The translations under genes and the position numbers were made by a program. The notes below the pieces were generated by a model. That model searched no databases, was not told the origin of the DNA, and worked only from the letters and a program-made list of their open reading frames with translations. A stretch of DNA of 64,000 nucleotides from a virus, in IMG/VR virus record IMGVR_UViG_3300042517_000805, positions 43,145 to 107,144 of that record. The stretch is one strand, 5' to 3'. Position 1 is the stretch's first letter, and each line of letters begins with the position of its first letter. Below are positions 30,180 to 39,043 of the stretch, one piece after another.

Positions 30180-32672
30180 ATGAGTACGCCATGGTACACA
30201 ATATTCGGTCCTAGGTCTTGGCCAGGAGTAGAAATCAATACCGGCAATAAAAAGATAGATGCCGTATACTATAATTTATTGAGCAACAACAATGTTCAGT
30301 TAGCTGCTAGCGGAGTTATGTGGCTAGTTGCTGGTACTGGGATTAGAATGATTACTCCTGGTTATGTTGATGTTAGTGGGCTAAGAGCACATACTCTCCT
30401 TTTTAAGGACTCAAAGAGAATTGACAATAGTGGAAATATTATACCAACATATAGTGGAAGTATAGGATCTGTAGCATATAAATACGATGATCATAATCTT
30501 GCTGGTATTCCTAGTGACGAATTAGTGTATAATAGCGGTCTTGGTAAGTTAACTATGCCATCTAAAGACATTGGTTTATTATATGTCAGTAGAGGTAATG
30601 TTGACGATGGAGCAGCCCCAACAAAAGAGTTTGGCTCATTCTCAGATATTGTTCCAGTGCCAAGAAAAGTTATTACAAGTACAGAGCCGGGTGTTCCTCC
30701 AACAATTATTCCTTCTTATGTTGCTGTAAATACTCATGCTATATTTAGTAGCGGAGTATCTATTTATCCTAATTTAGAAAGCTATAAAGGAAGCATTCTG
30801 ACCCATATGGGTTCTGGTAATAAGGTAGAGTGGACAAGTGCTCCGTATTTGAAAGCAGATGGAGCAACGTGGACTAGATTTCCAAAGAGGCCAATATATA
30901 TTGATGGAGACAGAGTAATCTTCTATACAACAAGGCCTTCGTGGGCGCAAGACTGGGTTAATAGTCCAACACTTGAAAGTCTGGCAACAGAATTTGGCAA
31001 TGGCGAAGATACCATAGAACTAATAACATCGCTAGATAGATCTGTTACACATGTGAAGTTCGCAACAACTATTCTCTACGGTGTTGGAGATGTTCAGTCA
31101 GGAGATGGTCCAGATTTATTAACTCCACTCAACTCGCTATTTACTCCTGTAACATTTACAGATCCTGACGAAACAGACCCAGACGCTCCGCAAGCAGCAG
31201 GATATGCTGTTAAAATTTGTAGTCCAAAACCTTGGGATGGCTCATCATCAAAAGTTGATGTTAATGGATATGCGTTTTCTGTTACCAAGGGCGCTTATCT
31301 AAGTATGCAACTATCTCCAGATGCTACCGATAGATTTAATTGTATTGATAATTTCCCTAATAGTCCATTTAGATTTAAGCCAAGTACATCTAATAATATC
31401 AGTATAAGGCCTAATGTTAATACTGGTTTTAATTTACTAGCAGAGAATATTGACTTTATGGTTTTTGGCCAGCGGAAGACAAGCTTTAATAATTATGAAG
31501 AAGGAGTATTTGGTCTAGATAATAGTCTAACTCCAACTGGTTTGACACCAGCTTTTAAGGTAGATGCTAATATTCCTAATGCCGCAAGTGGCAGTATAGA
31601 GTCTGGCATTTATTATATTAAATATTTAGATAGAGCAAGACTAAATCCTTCTGGATGGAATTATGATACTAATCCCAAGATTACGATAAACGCTAACTCT
31701 GCACATAGGATATCGTCGTTAGCTACTGGCATTAATACTGGGTTGGGATTATATGCTGATTTAACAGTAAGCGGAATAACATATAGTACTCAGGTTATGG
31801 CTGATAAAATTTTCTTGAATCCTAAGCCAACAGATGACAACTCTAGTATTTATATTGCTAATTCTTTACTTACTCTTGATAGGTCTGGTAGGATTATTTC
31901 TCGTATTCCAAGACAAAATCCAACAGTCCCATCAGCACCAAGTGGCATAAGGTTAGACCCAGGTCACACCAACGGTATAGGCAACACAGAAGTTTCTCTA
32001 GTATGGACAGCACCAGAAAGCGACGGTAGAAGTGCTTTATTAGACTATGTTTTACAATTTTCTAGTAATAATGGAGAAACGTGGACAGACTTACCCAATA
32101 ATTTATATAGTATAGATAGAGCATCAGATATTACTCCATTAGCAACAATTGTTGGACTATCTCCATTAGTCTCATACCGATTCAGAGTGGCTGCACAAAA
32201 CGGTATTGGCCTTGGAGATTACTCAAATGCTTCAACTTCAATTACTCCTGGTTCTGAAGTTCCAAAACGACCAGATAGTTTAGTTGCTAGTAGAGCATTT
32301 GATGAAACTTTGTATTCAAACATAACGCTATCTTGGGATGCTCCTCAAGCAGGAGCAGACGATGTATTAGGATATGTTATTGAAGAATCAACAGACAATG
32401 GAGCCACTTGGCAATATTATAACCTTCTAACTGCCTTAATATCTTCAACGTCAGAATTAATATCTGGAACTGAGTCTGCGTTAGATTATGCTTATAGAGT
32501 ATCAGCATGGAATTCTTATGGTCAAAGTGCTTTCTCTTATGTTTATGTTCAAGGTAATGTTATTGACGAAGTTGATCCAGAAGAAGCTGCTAGACAAGAA
32601 GAAAAAGCTAATGACGTTTTAAGTAATTGGGATTTCGGTAAAGTACTATTCACAGGAGTATGCCCCACATGA
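30180..32672 (+). CDS. Tail protein with two C-terminal fibronectin type III domains (830 aa)
   Basis: The product starts MSTPWYTIFGPRSWPG behind AAGGAA. The first 560 residues are beta-rich and Gly/Ser/Asn-rich. A segment at residues about 365-475 (VTKGAYLSMQ to PAFKVDA) repeats a module of the preceding fibre gene. Residues about 583-688 and 693-794 are FN3 domains: PSAPSGIRLD, VSLVWTAPESDG, YRFRVAAQNGIG; then KRPDSLVASR, ITLSWDAPQ, YAYRVSAWNSYGQS. FN3 domains are common on phage tails and are thought to bind surface carbohydrates. The C-terminal 35 residues are charged and helical. The last 4 bp overlap the start chosen for the following gene. Confidence 0.7.
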   Translation: MSTPWYTIFGPRSWPGVEINTGNKKIDAVYYNLLSNNNVQLAASGVMWLVAGTGIRMITPGYVDVSGLRAHTLLFKDSKRIDNSGNIIPTYSGSIGSVAYKYDDHNLAGIPSDELVYNSGLGKLTMPSKDIGLLYVSRGNVDDGAAPTKEFGSFSDIVPVPRKVITSTEPGVPPTIIPSYVAVNTHAIFSSGVSIYPNLESYKGSILTHMGSGNKVEWTSAPYLKADGATWTRFPKRPIYIDGDRVIFYTTRPSWAQDWVNSPTLESLATEFGNGEDTIELITSLDRSVTHVKFATTILYGVGDVQSGDGPDLLTPLNSLFTPVTFTDPDETDPDAPQAAGYAVKICSPKPWDGSSSKVDVNGYAFSVTKGAYLSMQLSPDATDRFNCIDNFPNSPFRFKPSTSNNISIRPNVNTGFNLLAENIDFMVFGQRKTSFNNYEEGVFGLDNSLTPTGLTPAFKVDANIPNAASGSIESGIYYIKYLDRARLNPSGWNYDTNPKITINANSAHRISSLATGINTGLGLYADLTVSGITYSTQVMADKIFLNPKPTDDNSSIYIANSLLTLDRSGRIISRIPRQNPTVPSAPSGIRLDPGHTNGIGNTEVSLVWTAPESDGRSALLDYVLQFSSNNGETWTDLPNNLYSIDRASDITPLATIVGLSPLVSYRFRVAAQNGIGLGDYSNASTSITPGSEVPKRPDSLVASRAFDETLYSNITLSWDAPQAGADDVLGYVIEESTDNGATWQYYNLLTALISSTSELISGTESALDYAYRVSAWNSYGQSAFSYVYVQGNVIDEVDPEEAARQEEKANDVLSNWDFGKVLFTGVCPT

Positions 32673-33238
32673 GCCTTTTATTATTCAAAAGAGACGAAAC
32701 AGGATTAGGCCACCCAGCACCAGAGCAATTATCTATTGGAGAAATTGTTATTAATAGTGTTACTGGTAAGTTATATACCAAGCTAGTAGATGGTTCTGTT
32801 ATAGAATTTATAGGACAAAAAATTTGCTTTGATCCTCTTCCAGAAATATTAACATATTATGAAAATGCTCTTATTTCTAATGATATAGTGAATAGTTTTT
32901 GTTGCACTGGTGCGTTATTAGAATTTGAGGTTAAAAAATTAAAGTTAGAGCCGTCCCCGTATTCTTTTAGATTAACAGAACTAACAAGTAATGCTGCTCC
33001 ACAAGATATTGCTATACAGGATGCCAAATTTTCAGTGTATACAGAATCCACTCCAGCTGTACCACCAAGTACAACTCCAACTTCTATAACCTATAGAAAA
33101 GCTATTGTGCCAATTAATTTAGCAATAACTCTAAATACCCAAGGTATTAGTTTATTTAAATTTGCTGTTATAGGAGATCCTGGTAGACCACCACTAATAG
33201 AAAAAATTATCACCATCAGATGCCAAGAAGCCGTATAG
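32669..33238 (+). CDS. Small tail protein with Mtd-N-like motif (189 aa)
   Basis: I chose the ATG at 32669 rather than the one at 32660. It overlaps the previous TGA as ATGA and leaves 11 bp to the GGAG, whereas the earlier ATG would leave only 2 bp. The N-terminus PEQLSIGEIVINSVTGKLY, followed by a D-G-S-V-I-E-F strand, matches the short trimerising motif found at the start of many phage receptor-binding proteins (the Mtd N-terminal type, 'L-x-x-GE-x-x-x-N-x-x-(D)-GK-L-Y'). The rest is beta-rich with two adjacent cysteines (FCCTG). It may be an adaptor that attaches a fibre to the tail, or a short fibre. Neighbours on both sides are structural. Confidence 0.6.
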   Translation: MSLLLFKRDETGLGHPAPEQLSIGEIVINSVTGKLYTKLVDGSVIEFIGQKICFDPLPEILTYYENALISNDIVNSFCCTGALLEFEVKKLKLEPSPYSFRLTELTSNAAPQDIAIQDAKFSVYTESTPAVPPSTTPTSITYRKAIVPINLAITLNTQGISLFKFAVIGDPGRPPLIEKIITIRCQEAV

Positions 33239-33248
33239 GATAACTCTT

Positions 33249-34136
33249 ATGATAAATACTATTAATCATAGTTTAGAAGAAGGCGAGGCCGGATTATTGC
33301 TTCGCTTTAATGTTGACTTAGCACAGCTCAAAAAAAGAGATCAGTATATTGTACAGTTTGACTCTCCGGTTTCTTTACCATATGATCCTCCTATTTCTCT
33401 GTCCTATACGCCAGATCCTCCGTCATATTCTATTATTAATAGTGGAGGAATTATTCCTCAAATTTTTGTTAAGATCAAATCTCTTCATAGAGCAGAGACT
33501 AAGACCTTGCTTAGATTAACTATTAAAGATATCTATAATACTATATTGTATGTTGATTACTTATTAATAATTTGCTCTCCACAGTCTACACTTAAATTTG
33601 AAGCATCACTACTACCATCAAATATCTCAGGAAATGTTGGAGATAATGGTGGTAGTAAAATAAAGTTAGCACAACCCAATACCATTAGATTAGATGTTGG
33701 AATGTCAGTTACCGGTCCTGGTCTATCAAGTACTATATCTTATGCTATCAAGAGAATAGAAACTGCTGATACTATTGAATTAGATAAATTAGTACCAACA
33801 TTTGACAACAGAACAATAAGTGGAACATTTACTTTTACCAGAACCACAGGATGCGTAGACCCTAGCTCATTGGCGCTAAGGTCATCTCAGCCAGTATATA
33901 CGATCTTAGATTTTAGTAATAATTGGACATATGAAATTGGTAATAGAATTATTGCTCAATTTATTGTGGAAAATAAAGAAGATAATTTAGATACTATAGT
34001 ATTATTGCCAATTAAAAATGCTTCTTTATTAAATAATCCTGATAACTCGGCTGCTATACCAAGTGTTTCCATAATTAAGGCTGGTGGCAGAGTTATGAAT
34101 GATTCTCAGTGTTTATCTGGACTGGTTTTTAGTTAA
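33249..34136 (+). CDS. Unrecognised beta-rich tail protein (295 aa)
   Basis: It starts 10 bp after the previous stop with AGGAT upstream. The protein is dominated by short strands separated by Pro, Asn and Ser. Residues about 125-200 (SNISGNVGDNGGSKIKL through TFTRTTG) look like one beta-sandwich. Two single cysteines and a final NDSQCLSG are the only others visible. There is no match to the Cys-rich Ig-like repeat of the next three genes, although the first third (LLRFNVDL, YIVQFDSP) has a similar sandwich character. It is co-oriented and closely spaced within the fibre/adhesin block, and an accessory virion surface protein is the likeliest reading. Confidence 0.55.
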   Translation: MINTINHSLEEGEAGLLLRFNVDLAQLKKRDQYIVQFDSPVSLPYDPPISLSYTPDPPSYSIINSGGIIPQIFVKIKSLHRAETKTLLRLTIKDIYNTILYVDYLLIICSPQSTLKFEASLLPSNISGNVGDNGGSKIKLAQPNTIRLDVGMSVTGPGLSSTISYAIKRIETADTIELDKLVPTFDNRTISGTFTFTRTTGCVDPSSLALRSSQPVYTILDFSNNWTYEIGNRIIAQFIVENKEDNLDTIVLLPIKNASLLNNPDNSAAIPSVSIIKAGGRVMNDSQCLSGLVFS

Positions 34137-34165
34137 TTGACAAATAGCATGGTGTAATTAATTAT
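34137..34165 (+). promoter_or_regulatory. Candidate sigma70-like promoter
   Basis: TTGACA at 34137-34142 is a perfect -35 consensus. After 17 bp comes AATTAT (34160-34165), a 4-of-6 match to the -10 box. It lies in the 55-bp gap before the Ig-like repeat genes. In an AT-rich genome this may be chance. Confidence 0.25.
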
Positions 34166-34191
34166 GAGTTTCCATATTTTGAGTAAATAAT

Positions 34192-35391
34192 ATGATTATA
34201 AATAGCCAATTTTTTATTACATACTACATCGGCCAAGAACCTCTGCCGCTTAAAACCATACCAGCGTCTTTGGCTCCTAATAGTATCGGACGCATAGAGT
34301 ACGACACTTTTATGCAGGCCATAGACACTATTTATGGAAGTCAGACTCTTGATGGTTCTATACCTAAATTTTGGACAAGAAGAACCCAGGCTGTTGATAT
34401 ACTAGGAAATATTAAATACTTTTATGAGCCACACCCAGATTCTACATTATCACAATTAGATAGTAAGTCATCTTATTATTTTATTGTTAGAGACACTACA
34501 GCAATTCCTGTGAGAGTTCCTTCTATTGGTGGGCTGTTATTAGGATTTACAGACGCTAATAAGCTACCCAACGTACTAGCAGAAAGCATACCAAATACTA
34601 AACTCTCTGATGATAGTAAATACTCATTCTCTCCAAGGATTGAAAATTTACAGCCTTATGAAGAATATAAATATGAGTTTAAAACAGTTAATGCAAATTG
34701 GCCGGTAAGCATTAGCACAATATCCGGTATAATCAAACCGTCAACAGATAAAATTTCAATTCAAAGTAATGTTGGTTTTTGTCCCAGTACTGGCAATTGT
34801 GACACTAATGTTATGCCCTTTTCATTACCAGAAGTGTGTGCTCTTTCTAGTTCTGACAATAAGAGCATCACAATGCAGCTATCAGTAGTTCCACTGTCCT
34901 ATGTCGGCATGGAGGTATTAAGTAATCAGTTTACTGTTGAATGTCAAGACTGTTTACCCAAACCGTTCATAGCAATTTCTGGGAAATCTCCCTCTTTGGT
35001 GCTAGAGCCTGTAGCAGACGATGCCGAGCCCGCATCATATTCTTTTGAATTGATTACTAAGAATTTAGAATTAGACAAAGAATATTCTTATAGTATTGAA
35101 GTATTAAGATCAGAGTGGCCTTTTGTATTTACCAATCCAACATCTGGCAATATTACGGTAAAATCATCAACAGATAAGCCTCTATTAGATGGTAAAATGT
35201 TTTTCTGTCCAGCAACAGGGCTATGTCCACCAAATACAAATGGTGTCCTCCCCTATACTGTTCCATCATATCCAAAGTTTTTAACTGGAGCAGCAACCTA
35301 TAGTGTTACTCTAAGGGCTGTATTAGATTCTTCTGAGTGCGACACAGAAACTGTGTATAGTTTACCCATCACCATATCTTATAAAAATTAA
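34192..35391 (+). CDS. Adhesin-type protein with two Cys-rich Ig-like repeats (399 aa)
   Basis: The first 135 residues form a unique N-terminal domain (FFITYYIGQEPLPLK and onwards), perhaps an anchor. Two repeat units of about 115-130 residues follow. Each reads: a YxYxF strand, NWPV or EWPF, SG-x-I, FCP-(S/A)-TG-(N/L)-C, VLPY or VMPF, and an end strand closing with V-x-C-x-DCLP. The second copy has lost its final CxxC and ends in ITISYKN. Paired cysteines inside each unit could form disulphides on the extracellular virion. This is the first of three consecutive genes built from the same unit. The upstream region is a 55-bp gap with a promoter-like sequence. Binding function is an inference from architecture. 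Confidence 0.65.
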   Translation: MIINSQFFITYYIGQEPLPLKTIPASLAPNSIGRIEYDTFMQAIDTIYGSQTLDGSIPKFWTRRTQAVDILGNIKYFYEPHPDSTLSQLDSKSSYYFIVRDTTAIPVRVPSIGGLLLGFTDANKLPNVLAESIPNTKLSDDSKYSFSPRIENLQPYEEYKYEFKTVNANWPVSISTISGIIKPSTDKISIQSNVGFCPSTGNCDTNVMPFSLPEVCALSSSDNKSITMQLSVVPLSYVGMEVLSNQFTVECQDCLPKPFIAISGKSPSLVLEPVADDAEPASYSFELITKNLELDKEYSYSIEVLRSEWPFVFTNPTSGNITVKSSTDKPLLDGKMFFCPATGLCPPNTNGVLPYTVPSYPKFLTGAATYSVTLRAVLDSSECDTETVYSLPITISYKN

Positions 35392-38300
35392 ATTATCATG
35401 AGTACAGAAAATTATCCATCAAACGATCCCAGACTTGAGAGTTTAGCTGATACTAACCCGTCTCCTTCGGTACCGCCAACACCAACTGAAAATCATATCA
35501 GAGACGTTGCTCTTTCAGTAAAGGGATTAATTAAAAGATTGGAATATAAATATGTTGTAGAGAGTCTTGGGGCCAACTGGCCCGTAGCTATTGTTCCTGT
35601 GTCCGGATCTTTTGTAGCAGAGTCGAAGACAGAAACACTTAATGTCAAAGCTATTTTTTGTCCCAACTTTATTTTATGTCCATCTGGTAGTGCTGATGTT
35701 CTTCCATATAATCGTAATTATAGTTATGGAGTAGAAAATAAATTATTATTCACAACTATCAGGCTTAAAGTTTCAGAGCTAGATTCAAATACTGACTTTA
35801 TATACGGTACCCCAGTAGCTTTGTCATGTGCTAATTGTCTGCCTGAAGTTGGTCCCAAAATAACATTACCTGATAGTATAACCCTTGATAATAAAACCCA
35901 AAACAGTATTATGGTTAGTGGACTAGCTAGTGGCATATCTCCAGACACCCGGTATTCTTATCGTTATAAAGTATTAGACGCAACATGGCCAGTTTCGCTT
36001 TATCCTTTAAGTGGAACTATTAAGAGCGCCACAGAAACAGTATCTGTACCAAGTCAATTAGTGTTTTGTGAAACATCAGGAAATTATCAAACTGACATGT
36101 GTGGAACTCCTAAAGAAAAGAGAGCAACACTAAGCTTAGAACTAACACCATTAGCAGCAGATACTGAAACAGTATCGATTCTATCTGTTAATAGTAGTAA
36201 AATTATTAGTAACGATATGATTGCGAATTGTGATGATTGTATTCCGTATCCAGAATTACAAATATCAGCCTCACCATTAAATACTAGTAAATCTGATAGA
36301 ATTAGTATTAGCGGATCCATAAAAAATCTGAAAGTAAACCATCTATATAACTATAGTTTAGAAAATATTGATTCTAATTGGCCATTATATGTCGGATCCA
36401 GATCAGGAACAATAACACCAACATCGCCTGAAGATATATCTCTGAGTTTTGTCGGAGAATTTTGCAAAACGCCAGCTCTTTGTCCTTCTGGATCATCGGC
36501 TGTAATACCATATTCTACAGTTGTTAATGGTACTAACGCCTATACGTCATTTAAGCTTAAGCTGGTTGACCCGGCGATTACAGGCTCCTATTATAGTAAT
36601 AACATTAGGGTCTACTGTAGCGACTGCTCTCAGAGTTTTATGCCTGTTTTAGTATCATCCCAGGTTTCAGATAACCCCACTTGTTAATAAGGTATAATAA
36701 ATGTCAAATGTTAAAAGCATAGGAATTAAAGTTAGTGGATTAAGTCCACTAGATACATATAATTATACATTTTCAAATAAGGGAGGAAATTGGCCAGTTA
36801 AACTATCTCCATTATCTGGATCTTTCAAGTCCAATTCTATAGGCAACGTATATGAGATTAGATCATATGTAGAATTTTGTGCAACAACGGGGCTATGTCC
36901 TCCGGGAGCAACTAACGTTTTATACAATGCTCCATATATTGATAGTAATGCTGGTGCCTCTGTAGACAGAACAACACTGTATTCTGTAATAGGCTTATCT
37001 CTAGTATCAGCAGCAACGTCTGAAAAAGTCTTAGATACTCAAGCACTAATAGAGTGCGAAAATTGCTTACCAAACATCTCTCTAACAGCAGAAGAAAATA
37101 TCGTGTTAGATGAGTCATCATTAAATACCAGACAAATAGCTACAGCAGTCAATGGTTTGATTCCCAACCAATCTTATACATATGTCTTTACATCAATCGA
37201 TAGTAATTGGCCAGTAAAAGTAACTCCAGTTTCTGGCACTATTCGCTCATCAGCCGATTCTGCTAATATTAAGAGTCTAGTAACTCTTTGTGCCAATTCT
37301 GGAGATTGTGCTAATGGATTGTTTTTTGTTCCAACACAAAATTGTGATGCTGGTCAGAGCCCGTTCTCAGCTATCAAGCTTACAGTATCTCCAGTAAATA
37401 GTAGCCTACAAGAGCCCGTATCCGCTGATTTTACCGTATCTTGTGATAATTGTATTCCTAAATTATCATTAATTTTACCATCTACCGTTAAACTTGATAG
37501 ATTATCTAAGAATAAAACTTCTATAAATTTAGTAGCATCCAATCTTAAGCTTGGAAAACAATATGTTTATCATATTAATAGTGTAGATGCTAATTGGCCA
37601 GCTATTGTTACCCCCATTAGTGGTAAGCTAACTGCACATTATGATAGTATGAACATCCCACTGACTGTTACATTATGTCCATCAACAGGACTATGCCCAT
37701 CAGCCAGCAGCGACGTAATAGACTATAGTATAGACAGTAACTGCTTATTAGGCTATTCAAATATGGAGAGGTATGTTAGATTTAATGCTGATATTTCTGG
37801 AAATGAGTGTGATAGCGGATACGACAAAACCTATAGCAATGATGTAACGGTATCTTGTGTTGATTGTTTGCCAAGAGCCAAAGTCTCTATTCCAAGCATA
37901 ATGCTCTTATCTTCTGAGGATAAAAACGTAAATACCTTTACTTCTGATATAACCGATCTAGCTCCTGGACAAAAATATGAATATTCATTTAAATCAGTAG
38001 ATAGTAACTGGCCCACACTGGTATATCCTATAACTGGTATTATTAGCACAGAATCAACATCAATATCATTATCATCTAGAATAACATTTTGCAGATCAAC
38101 GGGTCTATGTGAGAATGCTGAAAATCTTTTAGATTATACCTTTGATAATAGCAGTTTATATAGTGAGGGTCTTGAGAGATATTCTTCCATCGTTTTAGAG
38201 ATTAAACCAGTAGACTGTTCATCTATACCGGTTTCTACAAGCAATACCATGCTAGTTAGATGTGACGGCTGTTTGCCAGTAGCATCTCTAACTCACTCAT

Positions 38301-39012
38301 CCAATAGTGCTATTCTCTCTAGTCCAGGAATAAACAGATTCCAACTATCAACATCTGCTCAAAACCTAATTCCCGGAGAAACTTATTCATACGGAGTTAA
38401 CTATGTTGATAGTAACTGGCCAACAATTGTGTCTAAACAATCTGGTGAATTTGTAGCTGTATCTTCTAATAAAAATATCTTAACTGAATTGCAGTTCTGT
38501 TTTCCTAGCGGTACTTGTTCTCAAAATCCTGTTGATGTGATGCCATATAGAGTTAGTCCGATTACTGCTAATACTAATAAATATGCTGTTATTAATCTTT
38601 CTATTACTGACACTACTAGCTCAAGTAGTCCTACTATTAGCGATGACTTCACACTAACCTGTTCAAATTGCCTACCAAATATTAATTACACTATGGCATT
38701 TTCTGGCAGTCCAACATTAGTACTACCAAGCAATTGTTGTTCTGGTAATCAAGTTATGAGAGTAAATATTGGCGGAGCTATTGCTGGAGATATTCATAAT
38801 TATGTTCTATCTTCATCTTCTCCAAACGTATCATTCATGCCAACCAGCGGACAGATAATTTTCAAACAAGGCGGTTCTGGTACTATTGTTAGCATGATGA
38901 GCACATCACTAAGTAGTGAAACATCAGCAATAGCACAATGCAAGTTAACTAATGTTAGTTCTAATATTGAGACTGTAGACTTTTTGGTTATCAAATGCGG
39001 AACGAATGCCTG
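34620..39012 (+). repeat. Three-gene array of ~11 Cys-rich Ig-like protein repeats
   Basis: Two, three and six copies of one 115-130-residue unit lie in consecutive genes, interrupted only by stop/start junctions and the short leader of the second gene. Key conserved features are NWP, SG, FC-x5-C, and C-x2-C followed by (L/I)P. A further degenerate copy lies in the next gene (about 40050-40310). Confidence 0.75.
35398..36687 (+). CDS. Adhesin-type protein with three Cys-rich Ig-like repeats (429 aa)
   Basis: Only 6 bp separate it from the previous gene and no Shine-Dalgarno is evident, so coupled translation is likely. After a Pro/Ser-rich leader of about 35 residues come three units. Each carries the YxYxx-(x)n-NWP or TWP block, an SG-x-(I/F) turn, an FC...C pair and a terminal C-x-(N/D)-C (SCANCLPE, NCDDCIPY, YCSDCSQS). 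The middle unit has an altered loop (NYQTDMCGTPKEKR) in place of GLCP. There is no signal peptide or membrane anchor, which is expected for a virion protein assembled in the cytoplasm rather than a secreted cell adhesin. Confidence 0.65.
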   Translation: MSTENYPSNDPRLESLADTNPSPSVPPTPTENHIRDVALSVKGLIKRLEYKYVVESLGANWPVAIVPVSGSFVAESKTETLNVKAIFCPNFILCPSGSADVLPYNRNYSYGVENKLLFTTIRLKVSELDSNTDFIYGTPVALSCANCLPEVGPKITLPDSITLDNKTQNSIMVSGLASGISPDTRYSYRYKVLDATWPVSLYPLSGTIKSATETVSVPSQLVFCETSGNYQTDMCGTPKEKRATLSLELTPLAADTETVSILSVNSSKIISNDMIANCDDCIPYPELQISASPLNTSKSDRISISGSIKNLKVNHLYNYSLENIDSNWPLYVGSRSGTITPTSPEDISLSFVGEFCKTPALCPSGSSAVIPYSTVVNGTNAYTSFKLKLVDPAITGSYYSNNIRVYCSDCSQSFMPVLVSSQVSDNPTC

Positions 39013-39016
39013 CTAA
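36701..39016 (+). CDS. Adhesin-type protein with six Cys-rich Ig-like repeats (771 aa)
   Basis: This is the largest of the three-gene set. Five full units end in ECENCLPN, SCDNCIPK, SCVDCLPR, RCDGCLPV and TCSNCLPN. Each contains NWP(V/A/T) followed by SG or TG, and a C-x5-C pair such as CPSTGLC or CRSTGLC. The sixth, terminal unit is degenerate: it lacks NWP and the C-x5-C, and ends IKCGTNAC. The product starts directly within the first unit, without a leader domain, so it resembles an extension of the preceding gene. A weak AAGGT site lies upstream. A rod of Ig-like domains on the virion is the simplest structural reading. Confidence 0.65.
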   Translation: MSNVKSIGIKVSGLSPLDTYNYTFSNKGGNWPVKLSPLSGSFKSNSIGNVYEIRSYVEFCATTGLCPPGATNVLYNAPYIDSNAGASVDRTTLYSVIGLSLVSAATSEKVLDTQALIECENCLPNISLTAEENIVLDESSLNTRQIATAVNGLIPNQSYTYVFTSIDSNWPVKVTPVSGTIRSSADSANIKSLVTLCANSGDCANGLFFVPTQNCDAGQSPFSAIKLTVSPVNSSLQEPVSADFTVSCDNCIPKLSLILPSTVKLDRLSKNKTSINLVASNLKLGKQYVYHINSVDANWPAIVTPISGKLTAHYDSMNIPLTVTLCPSTGLCPSASSDVIDYSIDSNCLLGYSNMERYVRFNADISGNECDSGYDKTYSNDVTVSCVDCLPRAKVSIPSIMLLSSEDKNVNTFTSDITDLAPGQKYEYSFKSVDSNWPTLVYPITGIISTESTSISLSSRITFCRSTGLCENAENLLDYTFDNSSLYSEGLERYSSIVLEIKPVDCSSIPVSTSNTMLVRCDGCLPVASLTHSSNSAILSSPGINRFQLSTSAQNLIPGETYSYGVNYVDSNWPTIVSKQSGEFVAVSSNKNILTELQFCFPSGTCSQNPVDVMPYRVSPITANTNKYAVINLSITDTTSSSSPTISDDFTLTCSNCLPNINYTMAFSGSPTLVLPSNCCSGNQVMRVNIGGAIAGDIHNYVLSSSSPNVSFMPTSGQIIFKQGGSGTIVSMMSTSLSSETSAIAQCKLTNVSSNIETVDFLVIKCGTNAC

Positions 39017-39043
39017 TTATATAGACACAAGAGGATTTTGATA

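Noticed and set aside
32660-33238. Earlier ATG at 32660 as start of the Mtd-N-like gene
   Set aside because: Only 2 bp would separate it from the GGAG. The ATG at 32669 has usable spacing and the common ATGA overlap.
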